A stretch of 64,000 bases of DNA from Streptomyces sp. BA2 (lineage in GTDB: Bacteria > Actinomycetota > Actinomycetes > Streptomycetales > Streptomycetaceae), in NCBI RefSeq assembly GCF_009769735.1, contig NZ_WSRO01000002.1:9349001-9413000 (forward strand), in the 5' to 3' direction. Under the pieces are notes generated by a model that saw only the letters and a program-made list of their open reading frames with translations, had not been told where the DNA came from and ran no database searches. Positions within the stretch are counted from its first letter, which is position 1. Each line of letters begins with the position of its first letter. Below, one piece after another: positions 43,965 to 53,739 of this stretch. A program made the translations under genes and the position numbers.

Positions 43965-45383
43965 TCAGCGGGTAATCGGTGCAGCGAGAGCGTCCAGGAC
44001 AGGTCCGCCGGCGATTCCGAGTCCGAGGGAGACGGCTGTGACGGCGTAGGCGACGACGCGCGCCGTACGGTCGCCTTCGGCAGGCGACGAGGATCCGCTC
44101 CGGGAGACCGCGGGCGCGATCCAGCGCAGGTAGTAGAAGAGGGACGCCACGGTATTGGCGGCGGCCAGCACTGCCAGCCAGGCATACCCGCCGTCGACCG
44201 CCGCGCTGAACACCTCCAGCTTGCCGATGAAGATCGCGGTAGGTGGCGTCCCTACGAGCCCCAGCAGACAGACGACCAGGCTCGCGGCCAACAGCGGACG
44301 CTCCTTGGCGAGCCCTCGGTAGTCCTCCAGCGTCCGGGCGTGGGGCAGCGCGCAGACGACCGCGAACGCGCCGAGGTTGGTGACGGTGTACGCCGCGAGG
44401 TAGTACAGCAGTGCCTGCTGGGAGAGATCCGAGAGGCCCGCGACCGCGACCGGCATGAGCAGGTACCCGACCTGGCTGATCGTCGAGTACGCGAGCAGAC
44501 GCTTGACGTCCTGCTGGAAGAACGCGCCGAGATTGCCGAGTGTCATGGACGCGGCGGCCAGAACCGCGACCAGTGCGGGCCACGGCAGTGAACTGCCCGC
44601 GAAGACCACGTCGCCGAGTCGGAAGAGAGCGGCGAGTGCCCCGATCTTCGGCAGCGTGGTGAGCAGCGCGGCGACCGGGGGACTGCTGCCCTGCACGGCA
44701 TCGGGGACCCAGAAGTGGGCAGGCACGCCGCCCGCCTTGAACAGCACTCCGGCCAGCAGCCCGATCGCTCCCGTGGCGACAAGCGTCTCGGGCGCGTCAC
44801 GCAGCGCGTCCCCGAGCATGGGGTAGCTGGTGCTGCGCCCGGCCGCGTAAAGGATGGTGATGCCTGTCAGCATGAATACGCCGAGCAGGGCGCCGACCAC
44901 GTAGTACTTCAGGGCGGCTTCGGTCCCTGGCCCGTCCTTGCGGAACCCGGCGAGCGTGTACGCGGGAATGCTCGCGAGCAGGTAGGCGGCGGCGAGCAGC
45001 AGCAGGTCCTGGGCCCCGGCCATCATCAGTGCCCCGAGCGCGGCGAGCTGGACGAGTACGTAGAACTCGCTCTCCCTGGCATCCGCTTGGAGGGCGCGGA
45101 AGGAGATGCCGAGGACGAGCAGTGTGCCGCCGAGCACCACGATCCGGGACGTGCTGGTGACCGGGTCGGTGGCGAAGGCTTCCCCGAAGGCGGTGGCGGC
45201 CGGGTCCGCGGCTGCGATGGAGGCGGCGACGATCCCGGCCACGCACGACGCGACGGCCAGTTGTCCCACGAGCCACTGCCGGGTGCGCGGCAGCCAGGAG
45301 CCGAGCAGCAGTCCGAGTACGGCGGATGCGGCAAGGAGTACCTCGGGGAGGAGGTTGAGGGGGTTCTCGTTCATCTCGGTCAT
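43965..45383 (-). CDS. nuoN: NADH-quinone oxidoreductase subunit N-like proton-pumping protein
   Basis: 472 residues with about 14 helices. Conserved antiporter-like features are present: the Lys-containing FKAGGVPAHFWVPDAVQG segment and RLLAYSTISQVGYLLM. It is the last gene of the operon, overlapping the NuoM stop by four bases. It forms one of three ion-translocating subunits of the membrane arm. Since the window's operon lacks peripheral subunits C, E, F, G and I, its electron-transfer partner is uncertain. Confidence 0.93.
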   Translation of the reverse strand: MTEMNENPLNLLPEVLLAASAVLGLLLGSWLPRTRQWLVGQLAVASCVAGIVAASIAAADPAATAFGEAFATDPVTSTSRIVVLGGTLLVLGISFRALQADARESEFYVLVQLAALGALMMAGAQDLLLLAAAYLLASIPAYTLAGFRKDGPGTEAALKYYVVGALLGVFMLTGITILYAAGRSTSYPMLGDALRDAPETLVATGAIGLLAGVLFKAGGVPAHFWVPDAVQGSSPPVAALLTTLPKIGALAALFRLGDVVFAGSSLPWPALVAVLAAASMTLGNLGAFFQQDVKRLLAYSTISQVGYLLMPVAVAGLSDLSQQALLYYLAAYTVTNLGAFAVVCALPHARTLEDYRGLAKERPLLAASLVVCLLGLVGTPPTAIFIGKLEVFSAAVDGGYAWLAVLAAANTVASLFYYLRWIAPAVSRSGSSSPAEGDRTARVVAYAVTAVSLGLGIAGGPVLDALAAPITR

Positions 45384-46894
45384 CGGGCGAGCAGCTCCAG
45401 GACGGCGCGGGAGGCCGGTTCGATGACGTCGAGCAGGAAACGCGGCGCCACCCCGAGTACCACGGCGAGCACCAGCAGCGGCACGACGGCAACGACCTCA
45501 TGTGCGCGGACGTCCGGGAACGTCCGCGGCGTACCGGGGGCGTCGGGCAGCCGCGGTGGCCCCATGAGCACCTGCCGCAGCGCGCGCAGGAACAGCCCGG
45601 CCGTGAGCAGGATGCCGAGCACCGAGAGCGTCGTGGCCAGCGGCTGTGGCCCCAGGCTGCCGGTGAAGATCTGAAACTCGGCGATGAACCCGGAGAACCC
45701 GGGAAGCCCCAGTGAGGCGAAGGCGGCGACACCGGTCAGGGCGGCGAACACGGGCGCAACAGCGGCGACTCCGGAGTAGGCGCTCATCTCGTACGTACGC
45801 CCGCGCTCGTACATGATGCCCGCGAGCAGGAACAGTGCGCCGGTGAGCAGCCCGTGGCTGACCATTTGCGTGACCGCTCCCGTGACGGCCAGCGAGCGGG
45901 CCTGCGCGGAGGTATCGGCCGTCGCGGCGGCCGCGCCGATGGCGAGCACGATGTAGCCCATGTGGTTCACGGAGGTGTAGGCGATCATCCGCTTGAAGTC
46001 GGTTTGGGCCAGGGCGACGAGTGCGCCGTAGATGACCGAGACGACACCGATGACGACCAGGACGAGGGCGTAGCGCCGCCATGCTTCCGGGAGCATCGGC
46101 ATGGCGATGCGGATGAACCCGTACGTGCCCATTTTCAGCAGCACTCCGGCCAGGATCGCCGACCCGGCGGCGGGTGCCTCGACATGGGCGAGCGGCAGCC
46201 AGGTATGGAACGGCACTGTCGGCGTCTTCACTGCGAGGCCCACGACGATGGCGAGCAGCACCAGGGCGGCGTACACGGAGCGCCCGGCGAGCGGGTTCTG
46301 CTCGGTCAGCTCGACCATGTCGAAGGTGTGCGGGGACGCGGCCAAGTACAGGCCGATGAAGCCCAGCAGCAGAGCGAGCGAGCCGATGAACGTGTAGAGG
46401 AAGAACTTCAGCGCCGCGCGGGCCGCTTGTTTGTGGCCCCACCCGGCGATGATGAAGTACATCGCGACGATCGACAGATCGAAGAAGACGAAGAACAGGA
46501 TCAGGTCGAGCGCGGCGAACACACCAAGGCAGGTCGTCTCCAGGAACAGAAAGAGCGCCGCGAATTCCCGGATACGGCGGCCCTCGCGCAGGGAGTACAC
46601 CGCGCAGGCCAAGAACAGCAGACAGGTGAGGGCGAGCAGCGGCAGCGAGAGCCCGTCGACGCCGACGTGGTAGCCGACGCCGGCACTGGGGATCCAGCGG
46701 GCGCGCACCTCGTACTGCATCCCGCCGTCGGCCTCGTATCCGGACCACAGGGCGATGATCAGAGCGAGTTCAAATGCCGACGCCATTACCCAGATGACGC
46801 GGAACACCGACGGTGACGTACTGCGGGGCAGGGCGAAGAGAAGCAGTGCGACGACCGTGGGCACGAAGACGAGGGCGGACAGCAAGAGGGTCAC
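45380..46894 (-). CDS. nuoM: NADH-quinone oxidoreductase subunit M-like proton-pumping protein
   Basis: 504 residues from the GTG at 46894, which overlaps the NuoL stop (GTGA). The longer open frame upstream lies inside nuoL and is rejected. Typical motifs: YHVGVDGLSLPLLALT, the transmembrane glutamate in FLFLETTCLGVFAALD, TPTVPFHTWLPLAHVEAPAAGSAILAGVLLKMG and QTDFKRMIAYTSVNHMGYIVL. All expected helices are present. Confidence 0.94.
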   Translation of the reverse strand: MTLLLSALVFVPTVVALLLFALPRSTSPSVFRVIWVMASAFELALIIALWSGYEADGGMQYEVRARWIPSAGVGYHVGVDGLSLPLLALTCLLFLACAVYSLREGRRIREFAALFLFLETTCLGVFAALDLILFFVFFDLSIVAMYFIIAGWGHKQAARAALKFFLYTFIGSLALLLGFIGLYLAASPHTFDMVELTEQNPLAGRSVYAALVLLAIVVGLAVKTPTVPFHTWLPLAHVEAPAAGSAILAGVLLKMGTYGFIRIAMPMLPEAWRRYALVLVVIGVVSVIYGALVALAQTDFKRMIAYTSVNHMGYIVLAIGAAAATADTSAQARSLAVTGAVTQMVSHGLLTGALFLLAGIMYERGRTYEMSAYSGVAAVAPVFAALTGVAAFASLGLPGFSGFIAEFQIFTGSLGPQPLATTLSVLGILLTAGLFLRALRQVLMGPPRLPDAPGTPRTFPDVRAHEVVAVVPLLVLAVVLGVAPRFLLDVIEPASRAVLELLAR

Positions 46895-48738
46895 CTCACG
46901 AGGACGAACACGACGGCGAGGACGGTGAAGGCCGCGACGGCCTGGGCGAGGTACTGGTGCAGCTGACCGGTCTGCGGGCGGCGGGCCCAGCGGCCCAGGG
47001 CGCGGGCGCCAGATGCGACCGCGCCCACAGCGCCGTCGACCGCCCGCTCCACAGCGCCGTCCGTCCAATGGGCGAGCCGCACGGCGGCCCCCGCAGCCCC
47101 GTCGACAGCGCGGTCCAGAACCTTGTCGTCGAACGCCGCTGCGGCGTGCGCGAGCCGCATCACAGGGGTGACGAGCAGGAAGTGGGCGGAGCGCTCAAGC
47201 CCGAGCCAGTCTGCGAACCCCGACCTCACCCGCTCGGGTAAGGGCAGCCGACGCATACCCCAGATCCAGACGGCCGCGGCCGCCAGGAGAGCCAGCGCGC
47301 CGGAGAGTGCGAACTCCCAGGGATATGGGGTTGGTTGATTACTCGCCGCGAGAATGCGCGCGACGCTGTCGCGCAGGGGAGGGAAGGCCAGCGGCGTCAT
47401 CGCGATGCAAGCCAGAGCCAGCAGGACCAAGGTGGGAACGGCGCCACCGGGGATCTGCCGGGCATCGGGGTGCGACACCGCAGGACGCCATGCGAACCAC
47501 AACGCCTTAGCGCTGTAGACGGCGGACAGAAGGGCGGCCGTCAGCCCGGCCGCGTACAGCCAGGGGCTGCTCTCCAAAGCCCTGGTGAGCAGCACGTCCT
47601 TGGCGGCCCACAGTGAGAGCGGCGGGAGACCAGCCAAGGAGAGTGCGCCCACGGTGAAGGCAATCCCGACCGTCCATCGGTAGCGAGCAGCGCCGAGCAG
47701 CTCGGGGAGCTGTTGAGTGCCGAGTGCGGTCAGCCACGCCCCGGCGCACAGGAAGAGCAGGCTCTTCGCCGCCGCGTGGGCGGTGAGTTGCAGGGTTCCT
47801 CCGGTGGTCGCGCCAACCCCGGCAGCGAGCACCATGAAGCCGATCTGCGCACAACTCGAGGCGGCGAGCAGCTGCTTGAGATCGGTCTGCGCCACGGCGA
47901 CCAGACCCAGGCAGATTGCGGTGGCCGCACCTGCCCACGCGACCACGTCGTCGCCCCAGCCTGAAGCGTCGAGCAGAGGCCCGGTCCGCAGCAGCAGATA
48001 GGCCCCGGCTACCACCATCGTCGCCGAATGCAGGAGCGCGGAGACTGGGCTCGGCCCCTGCATAGCCCTCGACAACCAGAAACTGAAGGGTAGTTGGGCG
48101 GATTTACCGAGGGCGGCGACGATGATGCCCGCAGTGATGAAGGACAGCCACGGTTCCTCGGCCCGCGCCAGCTCACCGAGAGAGAGGGCCGGGTCCTGCC
48201 CGCTCGCGAGTGCCGCGCCCGCCGCCAGGTAGAGGCCGAGGTCGGCGGTGCGGGTGGTGAGGAAGGCGGTGTCGGCCGCGCTCGTACGTTCCGGATCCCG
48301 CCACCAGTAGCCGATCAGTGCCCACGAGGTGGCGCCCATGACTTCCCAGCCCATCAGGAGGACCGGCAGGTTCGCGGCGGTCACCGTGACGAGCATGCTC
48401 CCGGCGAACAGCAGCATCAGGCCGAAGAAGCGTGCCCTTGCCTCACCCTCGCCGAACTCCGCTGCGCTGAACAGCAGTACGGCGAGCGTGACCGCGGTGA
48501 TCGTGATGGCGAGTACGCCGGAAAGGCCGTCCACCGCGAGCCGTACCGGCAGTCCGTCGAGGAGCGGAGCCTGAGCGGTCGGATGCCGCAAGGCGGCGGC
48601 GATGGCGAGACCCAGTGCGGTGACCGCGACGGTGATCGCCACGCCCGGCGCCGCGCGGTCGGCCCCACGTCCCGACATGAGCAGCAGCAGGCCGCCGCCG
48701 AGCGGCAGGGCGATCAGCGCCCACAGCAGGGCGCTCAC
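46891..48738 (-). CDS. nuoL: NADH-quinone oxidoreductase subunit L-like proton-pumping protein
   Basis: 615 residues from the GTG at 48738 overlapping the NuoK stop. Core antiporter motifs: LLMGWEVMGATSWALIGYWW, GKSAQLPFSFWLSRAMQGPSPVSALLHSATMVVAGAYLLLR and QTDLKQLLAASSCAQIGFMVLA. The C-terminal lateral-helix region is present, and a final helix ends the protein. Length is normal for the family. Confidence 0.94.
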   Translation of the reverse strand: MSALLWALIALPLGGGLLLLMSGRGADRAAPGVAITVAVTALGLAIAAALRHPTAQAPLLDGLPVRLAVDGLSGVLAITITAVTLAVLLFSAAEFGEGEARARFFGLMLLFAGSMLVTVTAANLPVLLMGWEVMGATSWALIGYWWRDPERTSAADTAFLTTRTADLGLYLAAGAALASGQDPALSLGELARAEEPWLSFITAGIIVAALGKSAQLPFSFWLSRAMQGPSPVSALLHSATMVVAGAYLLLRTGPLLDASGWGDDVVAWAGAATAICLGLVAVAQTDLKQLLAASSCAQIGFMVLAAGVGATTGGTLQLTAHAAAKSLLFLCAGAWLTALGTQQLPELLGAARYRWTVGIAFTVGALSLAGLPPLSLWAAKDVLLTRALESSPWLYAAGLTAALLSAVYSAKALWFAWRPAVSHPDARQIPGGAVPTLVLLALACIAMTPLAFPPLRDSVARILAASNQPTPYPWEFALSGALALLAAAAVWIWGMRRLPLPERVRSGFADWLGLERSAHFLLVTPVMRLAHAAAAFDDKVLDRAVDGAAGAAVRLAHWTDGAVERAVDGAVGAVASGARALGRWARRPQTGQLHQYLAQAVAAFTVLAVVFVLVR

Positions 48739-49040
48739 TCCTTGAGCTCCGCCGCCATGTCGGTCATGTCGATCTCCCGTGACCGGAACAGGGCGGTGAC
48801 GACGGCGAAGCCGATCGCCATCTCCAGGGCCATCGCGGTGACCGCGACAACGATGAGCACCTGTCCCTCGGGTGCGGCCGGAGCGATGTAGTGCCAGGCG
48901 GCGGCAGCGGCGAGGATGACCCCGCCCAGCATCAGTTCGAGCCCCATCATCAGCATCACGATCGACTGCTGGGTGAGCGCTCCGAACAGCCCGATGCAGA
49001 ACAGCGCCGCGGCCACCAGCAGAAGCAGTTCCAGATTCAT
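48735..49040 (-). CDS. nuoK: NADH-quinone oxidoreductase subunit K
   Basis: 101 residues, three helices. GLFGALTQQSIVMLMMGLELMLGGVIL carries the conserved membrane glutamate, and a second acidic residue lies in VAVTAMALEMAIGFAVV. The length is exactly typical. It overlaps nuoJ upstream and nuoL downstream. Confidence 0.94.
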   Translation of the reverse strand: MNLELLLLVAAALFCIGLFGALTQQSIVMLMMGLELMLGGVILAAAAAWHYIAPAAPEGQVLIVVAVTAMALEMAIGFAVVTALFRSREIDMTDMAAELKE

Positions 49041-49597
49041 CGCCCGACACCGCCTCGCACCGGATCGTCCGCGCGCCGTGATCGCAGATCGTCGCCGAAC
49101 CGGTCATAGCGTCCGCGTCGCGTGGCGAGCACCACGGTGGCGACGATCGTCGCGAAGAGCGCCATGCCGAGCGTCATCATCGTGAGCATCTGCGGCCCCA
49201 TCAGGGACATCCCGAGATCCATGGTCGGATCGGCCGGCGGCTTGCCCTTCCGGGCGGGCCACCGGGCCAGCAGGATGCCAGTGGCCAGCAGCGCGAACAG
49301 CAGGCCGCAGATGACCGCCGCACCCTTCTTGTTGTGGATCATCGTCATCGGCATGAGCCCCGCCGGGTTCATCATGTACATCACCATGAAGACGGCCATG
49401 ATGGCCATCTCGATGGTCATCATCAGCACGATCACGATGCCCAGGTAGTCGAGCCCGAGCAGCACGACGAGCCCGCCCACGCAGAGCAGCGAGGTCAGCA
49501 GGGAAAAGGTCGCGCGAGCCATGGAGTCAAAGCGGAACACCATCACCCCGCCGACGGTCGCCAGGCTCGCCAGCATCCAGAAGGCCGCGGTATCCAT
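49037..49597 (-). CDS. nuoJ: NADH-quinone oxidoreductase subunit J
   Basis: 186 residues, five helices, with GLDYLGIVIVLMMTIEMAIMAVFMVMYMMNPAG in the position of the pi-bulge helix of NuoJ. It is Met-rich (GLMPMTMIHNKKG, MSLMGPQMLTMMTLGM) compared with housekeeping NuoJ. It starts 24 bases after nuoH. Confidence 0.88.
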   Translation of the reverse strand: MDTAAFWMLASLATVGGVMVFRFDSMARATFSLLTSLLCVGGLVVLLGLDYLGIVIVLMMTIEMAIMAVFMVMYMMNPAGLMPMTMIHNKKGAAVICGLLFALLATGILLARWPARKGKPPADPTMDLGMSLMGPQMLTMMTLGMALFATIVATVVLATRRGRYDRFGDDLRSRRADDPVRGGVGR

Positions 49598-49620
49598 CGG
49601 TGTACGTCACCTCGCTTCCG

Positions 49621-50562
49621 TCATCGGTTGAGCACCACCACGGCCACCACCAGGGCCTGCAGGATGGCCAGCGGGGTCAGGACGACCCAGGCCAGTTCCA
49701 GATAGCGCTCCATGCGCAAGGTCGGAACGCGGCGCCGCGCCCAGACCAGGAAGGCAAGTACGGCCGCCGTCTTGAGTACGGTCCACGCCCAGCCCGGCAG
49801 CAGGGGCCCGTGCCCGCCGCCCAGGAAGAGCGGCACGCTGAAAGCGGCAGCCACCACGAGCAGCAACCACCGGCCGCCGAGGAACAGCACCCGGTCCGGG
49901 CCGGACAGCTCGGCGGCCGCGCCGCCGGCCACATCCCGGCCCGCGGGCTGGTCGAAAGGCCCCCAGAACGCCATCGCCATGGCGCTCAGGAGGTAGATCC
50001 CGAAGGCCGCCGGCATCCACACCACGAACCACAACCCGGCCTGGTCATCGACCACTTCACCCACTTTGAGGGACTCCGCGCCAAGCGCGGCCGTCGTGAT
50101 CGCGAGCATGTGGGGCAGTTCGTACGCGAGCCCTTGAGCCAGGAACCGGTAGCCGCCGATGAGTGACAGCGTCGAGTTCGGCCCCCAGCCCGCCATCCAT
50201 ACAGCCGCCCAGGCCAGTGCCTCCATCGCGTTGAACCAGACGATCCCGTCCGGCAGATCACTCACCGACCGGAAACCCAGCGGCAGCACGACAGCGGCCA
50301 TGACGGCGGCGACGGGGAGCAGCGCTGTCCCGATGCGGATCAGCAGCACATCGGCTGCCCGGATGCGGCGCGGCTGCTGCACGAGCTGCCGGAGTACCTC
50401 CCGTCCGGGCAGCGTCGCGCTCGTGGCCGCCGAGCGCAGCGACCAGCGCCGCCCGTTCCTCGCGCCAGTGAGCACGGCATCGAATCCGGCCGCCGCCAGC
50501 GCCAGGGCGATCAGGAGGGCAGGCAGAACGAAGGCCGCCCACAGCGGAGTCCGCTCAGCCAT
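49621..50562 (-). CDS. nuoH: NADH-quinone oxidoreductase subunit H-like membrane protein
   Basis: 313 residues with about eight helices. It has GWGPNSTLSLIGGYRFLAQGLAYELPHMLAI, the quinone-facing loop and helix conserved in NuoH, then AFWGPFDQPAGRDVAGGAAAELSGP in the place of the acidic-loop segment. It lacks part of the usual C-terminus and is degenerate around the charged loop that meets NuoB/NuoD. It would connect the membrane arm to a quinone-reducing module. Confidence 0.88.
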   Translation of the reverse strand: MAERTPLWAAFVLPALLIALALAAAGFDAVLTGARNGRRWSLRSAATSATLPGREVLRQLVQQPRRIRAADVLLIRIGTALLPVAAVMAAVVLPLGFRSVSDLPDGIVWFNAMEALAWAAVWMAGWGPNSTLSLIGGYRFLAQGLAYELPHMLAITTAALGAESLKVGEVVDDQAGLWFVVWMPAAFGIYLLSAMAMAFWGPFDQPAGRDVAGGAAAELSGPDRVLFLGGRWLLLVVAAAFSVPLFLGGGHGPLLPGWAWTVLKTAAVLAFLVWARRRVPTLRMERYLELAWVVLTPLAILQALVVAVVVLNR

Positions 50563-51970
50563 GGGTCATTCCTGGCGTTGCGACGTACGACAGCTCATCG
50601 AGATCCGGGTCGAGGCTCGCGACGATGATGCGGGCGCAGGCGAACTCCGTACCCGCCAGCAGACAGGGGAGGGCGTCCAGCAGACCTCGTGACGGTGGCA
50701 CCGCACCGTCGACTCTCCCGCGAGGACCTACGACCTGGGTCATCTCAAGCGGGTCGTCGGCCTCACAAGCGGCTGCGCTCCGCCCGACCTCGTCGAGCCA
50801 CACGAGCATCCGGCTGTGTACGTCTCCGTCCGCGGCCAAGGCCGGCCCTGTCACTCCGAAGTGCGAGGCATGCTCCGCACGAAGTACCCCGAGGCCGGAC
50901 ATCAGCCATCGCAGCGTCCGCGAACGTTCCGCCCGCCGGATCAAGGGACGTACGAGCGCACAGAGTTCGCCCGACCTCGCCCCGGCCAGGGCGCGGTCTC
51001 GGGCATAGCGCGATCGGGCCGCCATGTCGTCCCACCCCGCCACCGCGAAAAGCCGGCTCAGACTGTCCAGGTGCGCCGCGCACAGTCGTCGCGCGGTGTC
51101 TCCCTCAGTAACTCGCTCGCCTGCGGCGGCACGTAGCCACGGATCGTTCCAGAAGGGCGGATGAGAAGAGGAGCGTGCAGCCACCGATTCGGCTGTGGCC
51201 TCCTGGACCACATCGCCCTGTAGTGAGAGACGCAAGACCAGCCCAGTGGGCCAGTCAGTCAGCGCGGGTCCCAGGGGTACGTGCAGCCGGTCGAGTCTCA
51301 GTCCGTCCCGGTCGTCCGCTCGATCGGCCGTAGGCAGCCCTGCCACGACAGCCATCTCGTGGCCCGCGTGACCGTGATGCCCGCCGTCACCGTTGTGATC
51401 AGCATGCGCACTGTGCTCTTCGTGCTCGCCATGGCCGGCACCACCGCCGTGTTGTTCATGGGCTCCACGGCCCTCGTGCGGGCTGTCTGCGTCACGCTCG
51501 CCGTGTCCACGGTGTTCGCTGTGATCACGGTGGCCTTCGTCTCCAAGGCCCTGGATACTCTCGTCCGATTCGGAGCTGTCGGAGCCGGGGCCATGCGGCG
51601 TATATCCCGGGTGTTCTCCGTGCTGAGAGTGATGCAGATCTGGGGCCTTGGCTCCGTGATGGCCGCCTGGCGCACTCGTCGGCTCTGGAATTCGCCCGAG
51701 TGTGAGCTCAGCCAGACCCTGATCGAGGCTGCGGGCGACATGCTCAGCGTTCAGAACCGTCACCATGGCCTTCGGCGCCGGGATCGCACCCCAGACAGCC
51801 TTCGCCCAGTCGTCGCCTGCGGTATCGGAAGAGCCCGCGAGGACCAGCAGATCCGCCTGCTCGGGCCCAGACACACACGGCCACGCGCGGCGTGACAACT
51901 CAGCTTCGACGGCGAGTCTTTCCCGTGTGGCGCCGGGATACACCACGATCAGGACTCCCGGGAGGGACAT
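50555..51970 (-). CDS. Fused degenerate NuoB-like/NuoD-like protein with a His-rich linker
   Basis: 471 residues from ATG 51970. A GTG overlapping the nuoA stop, 36 bases upstream in frame, is an alternative start. The N-terminal ~90 residues (EQADLLVLAGSSD...WGAIPAPKAMVTV) resemble NuoB, but its CC...C...C ligands for cluster N2 are missing. Residues about 95-200 are a linker with about two dozen His and many Gly/Asp/Glu. The C-terminal part (VPLGPALTDWPTGLVLRLSLQGDVVQEATAES, ending LPCLLAGTEFACARIIVASLDPDLDEL) resembles the NuoD/group 4 hydrogenase large subunit without the quinone-site residues. It probably caps NuoH. The linker could bind metal. Confidence 0.7.
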   Translation of the reverse strand: MSLPGVLIVVYPGATRERLAVEAELSRRAWPCVSGPEQADLLVLAGSSDTAGDDWAKAVWGAIPAPKAMVTVLNAEHVARSLDQGLAELTLGRIPEPTSAPGGHHGAKAPDLHHSQHGEHPGYTPHGPGSDSSESDESIQGLGDEGHRDHSEHRGHGERDADSPHEGRGAHEQHGGGAGHGEHEEHSAHADHNGDGGHHGHAGHEMAVVAGLPTADRADDRDGLRLDRLHVPLGPALTDWPTGLVLRLSLQGDVVQEATAESVAARSSSHPPFWNDPWLRAAAGERVTEGDTARRLCAAHLDSLSRLFAVAGWDDMAARSRYARDRALAGARSGELCALVRPLIRRAERSRTLRWLMSGLGVLRAEHASHFGVTGPALAADGDVHSRMLVWLDEVGRSAAACEADDPLEMTQVVGPRGRVDGAVPPSRGLLDALPCLLAGTEFACARIIVASLDPDLDELSYVATPGMTHG

Positions 51971-51993
51971 GGCGGTTCGGGTCAGCCTGCGCC

Positions 51994-52350
51994 TCAGCTC
52001 CACCGGAAGGCCCCCTCCCGCCAGGCGTATCCCACACCGGCGAGCAGCACTCCGAGGAAGAGGAACATCTCGATGACAGCGCTCGCGCCGACCACCGAGA
52101 CGACCTTCGTCCACGGATACATGAACAGCATCTCCATGTCGAAGGCGAGGAAGACCATCGTGACCGGATACCAGCGCACGTGGAATCGAGAGAGGGGATG
52201 CTCACGTGGTTCAAGCCCGCCACTGAACGGCCCTGTGGCGAGGGGCTCTCGAACCGCCCTCAAGGCAATGCCGACGGCGTGCAGCAGGAAGACGGCGGCA
52301 ATGAGCAGCACGAGCAGTGCCAGCACTGGCTGCCAGTCGGATGTCTGCAT
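51994..52350 (-). CDS. nuoA: NADH-quinone oxidoreductase subunit A
   Basis: 118 residues, three helices, with FSGGLEPREHPLSRFHVRWYPVTMVFLAFDMEMLFMYPW. The conserved Cys of the mobile loop after the first helix, usually YECG, is replaced by FSGG, whereas the membrane acidic residues (FDMEM) are kept. It is the first gene of the operon. Confidence 0.9.
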   Translation of the reverse strand: MQTSDWQPVLALLVLLIAAVFLLHAVGIALRAVREPLATGPFSGGLEPREHPLSRFHVRWYPVTMVFLAFDMEMLFMYPWTKVVSVVGASAVIEMFLFLGVLLAGVGYAWREGAFRWS

Positions 52351-52748
52351 GCGGGCCCCTTCCCGATGACCGCCCTTGCGTCGCGACTACCGCCAGGCAG
52401 CATGTCAGCCCCACGCGAAGTCGGGAACGTACGACACTGCGATCATTGCGGCATTTCTCCCACCGCCCGGACCATTCCCGGCCACGCCGCGGGGGCAGGC
52501 AAGCGCCTTCAGGGCGGCGCCCCCCAACTCGCTGGACGTTTCTATCCAGTTCAACGCGACCACGACGGTGCCGAGGCGGAACAGCGTGCAAGCGAATGGG
52601 CGGCTTGCTGATCCGGGTCCTGCTCCGCCGAGCAGGATGAGCCGCCGCCGGGGGCGCATTCCGCCCGGTGTCATCGCGGCGGTCACTCACCTTCGCGCAC
52701 GGGAGCTGCCACACTCACGCGGACGTGGTGCCGCAGAAGTGGAAGCTG
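52351..52748. other. Upstream region of the nuo-like operon, no convincing gene
   Basis: About 400 bases between nuoA and a beta-lactamase remnant. It should contain the promoter for the minus-strand operon, but no clear -10/-35, operator or conserved frame was recognised. Confidence 0.4.
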
Positions 52749-53255
52749 TCAGTCCTCCCCGACCACGCTCAGGTCGTCGCCCAGGGCGGCGGCGACTTCA
52801 GCGGCACGGGAGTGATCGTCCAGGCGGCGCGTCAAGTAGGCGCAGGCGTGCTCGTGGCGAAGTGACCACCAGGCTGCCGAGCCCCCGATGCCACCCTTCG
52901 CTATCTTCCCGCGGTCGCGGGGGAAGCCGAGCGTCCAGGTGAGCCGGGTGCCGAAGACCTCGTCGTACCCGGTCACCTGCGGCGTGAGGAGTTCGGTGTG
53001 GAGGTGCGGGCCCAGGAGGGTGCGCAGCGGGCCGTCCTGGCTGGTGAGGGTGGAGAAGAAACCCGCCATGGCGGTGGCGGTGGTGTGGAGGTTGACCGCA
53101 CCGAAGACCGCCTGCCGCCAGGCCCGGGAGTTCATCCGGCCCGGCTCCAGTACGCCGTCGGGGATCTGCAGCCAGGGCGCGGCGTGCAGTTGCTGGGGCC
53201 AGTCGGGCCGTCCGTATTCGAGGTCGGCGACACGTTCCAGCGCGTGATCCGGCAC
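52749..53255 (-). pseudogene. C-terminal remnant of a beta-lactamase-like serine hydrolase
   Basis: About 168 residues reading FGAVNLHTTATAMAGFFSTLTS..., GTRLTWTLGFPRDRGKIAKGGIGGSAAWWS and a short tail. This is the last third of class C beta-lactamase/esterase proteins: the KGGIGG segment replaces the usual H/KTG box region. The SxxK and YxN motifs are missing because the 5' part is gone. The break point at about 53.25 kb coincides with the broken start of the opposing MFS fragment. Confidence 0.7.
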
Positions 53256-53699
53256 GTGGGCCTGCTTGTTCTCGCGGCCGGTCTGCTGTGGCTGTCGGCC
53301 GTCGAGCCGACCGGCTCGTTCGTGGTCGACGTCCTGCCCGCTTCACTGGTCGCAGCCCTCGGCATGTCGCTGGCGTACATCCCGGCGATGATGGCTGCCA
53401 TGTCCGGCGCCCCCCAGGAGCAGGCGGGTCTGGCCTCCGGGATCGTCAACACCACCTACCAGGTCGGCTCGGCCCTCGGCCTGGCAGCCCTGACCGCCCT
53501 CGCCGCCTCGCAGGGCGCGGGACAACTGGGCAACCTGCCGGCGCTCACCGACGGCTTCAGCGCTGCCTTCTTGGGCGCCGCCGCCATCGCCGCCGCCGGT
53601 GGCCTCATCACCCTCCTCGTGATGCGCGGCGACAAGGCCGCGGCCACCGCGCAGCAGGCCGACGCACCGCAGCCGACGGGTGAGCAGATCGGCGTGTAG
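53245..53699 (+). pseudogene. C-terminal remnant of a DHA2 MFS transporter
   Basis: The frame encodes HVGLLVLAAGLLWLSAVEP, then PASLVAALGMSLAYIPAMMAAMSG, then EQAGLASGIVNTTYQVGSALGLAALTALAASQG and a last helix, with a normal stop at 53699. These are the last four or five helices of a 14-helix exporter. The frame continues upstream only through antisense of the hydrolase remnant, so the true N-terminus was lost. A strong terminator hairpin follows. Confidence 0.75.
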
Positions 53700-53739
53700 C
53701 CGGTGGGCTGCCAGTCGGCCGCACGCGACACCGTTCACA

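Noticed and set aside
52405..52686. 93-codon minus-strand frame upstream of nuoA
   Set aside because: No recognised domain, no clear ribosome site and not in line with the nuo operon; chance frame more likely.
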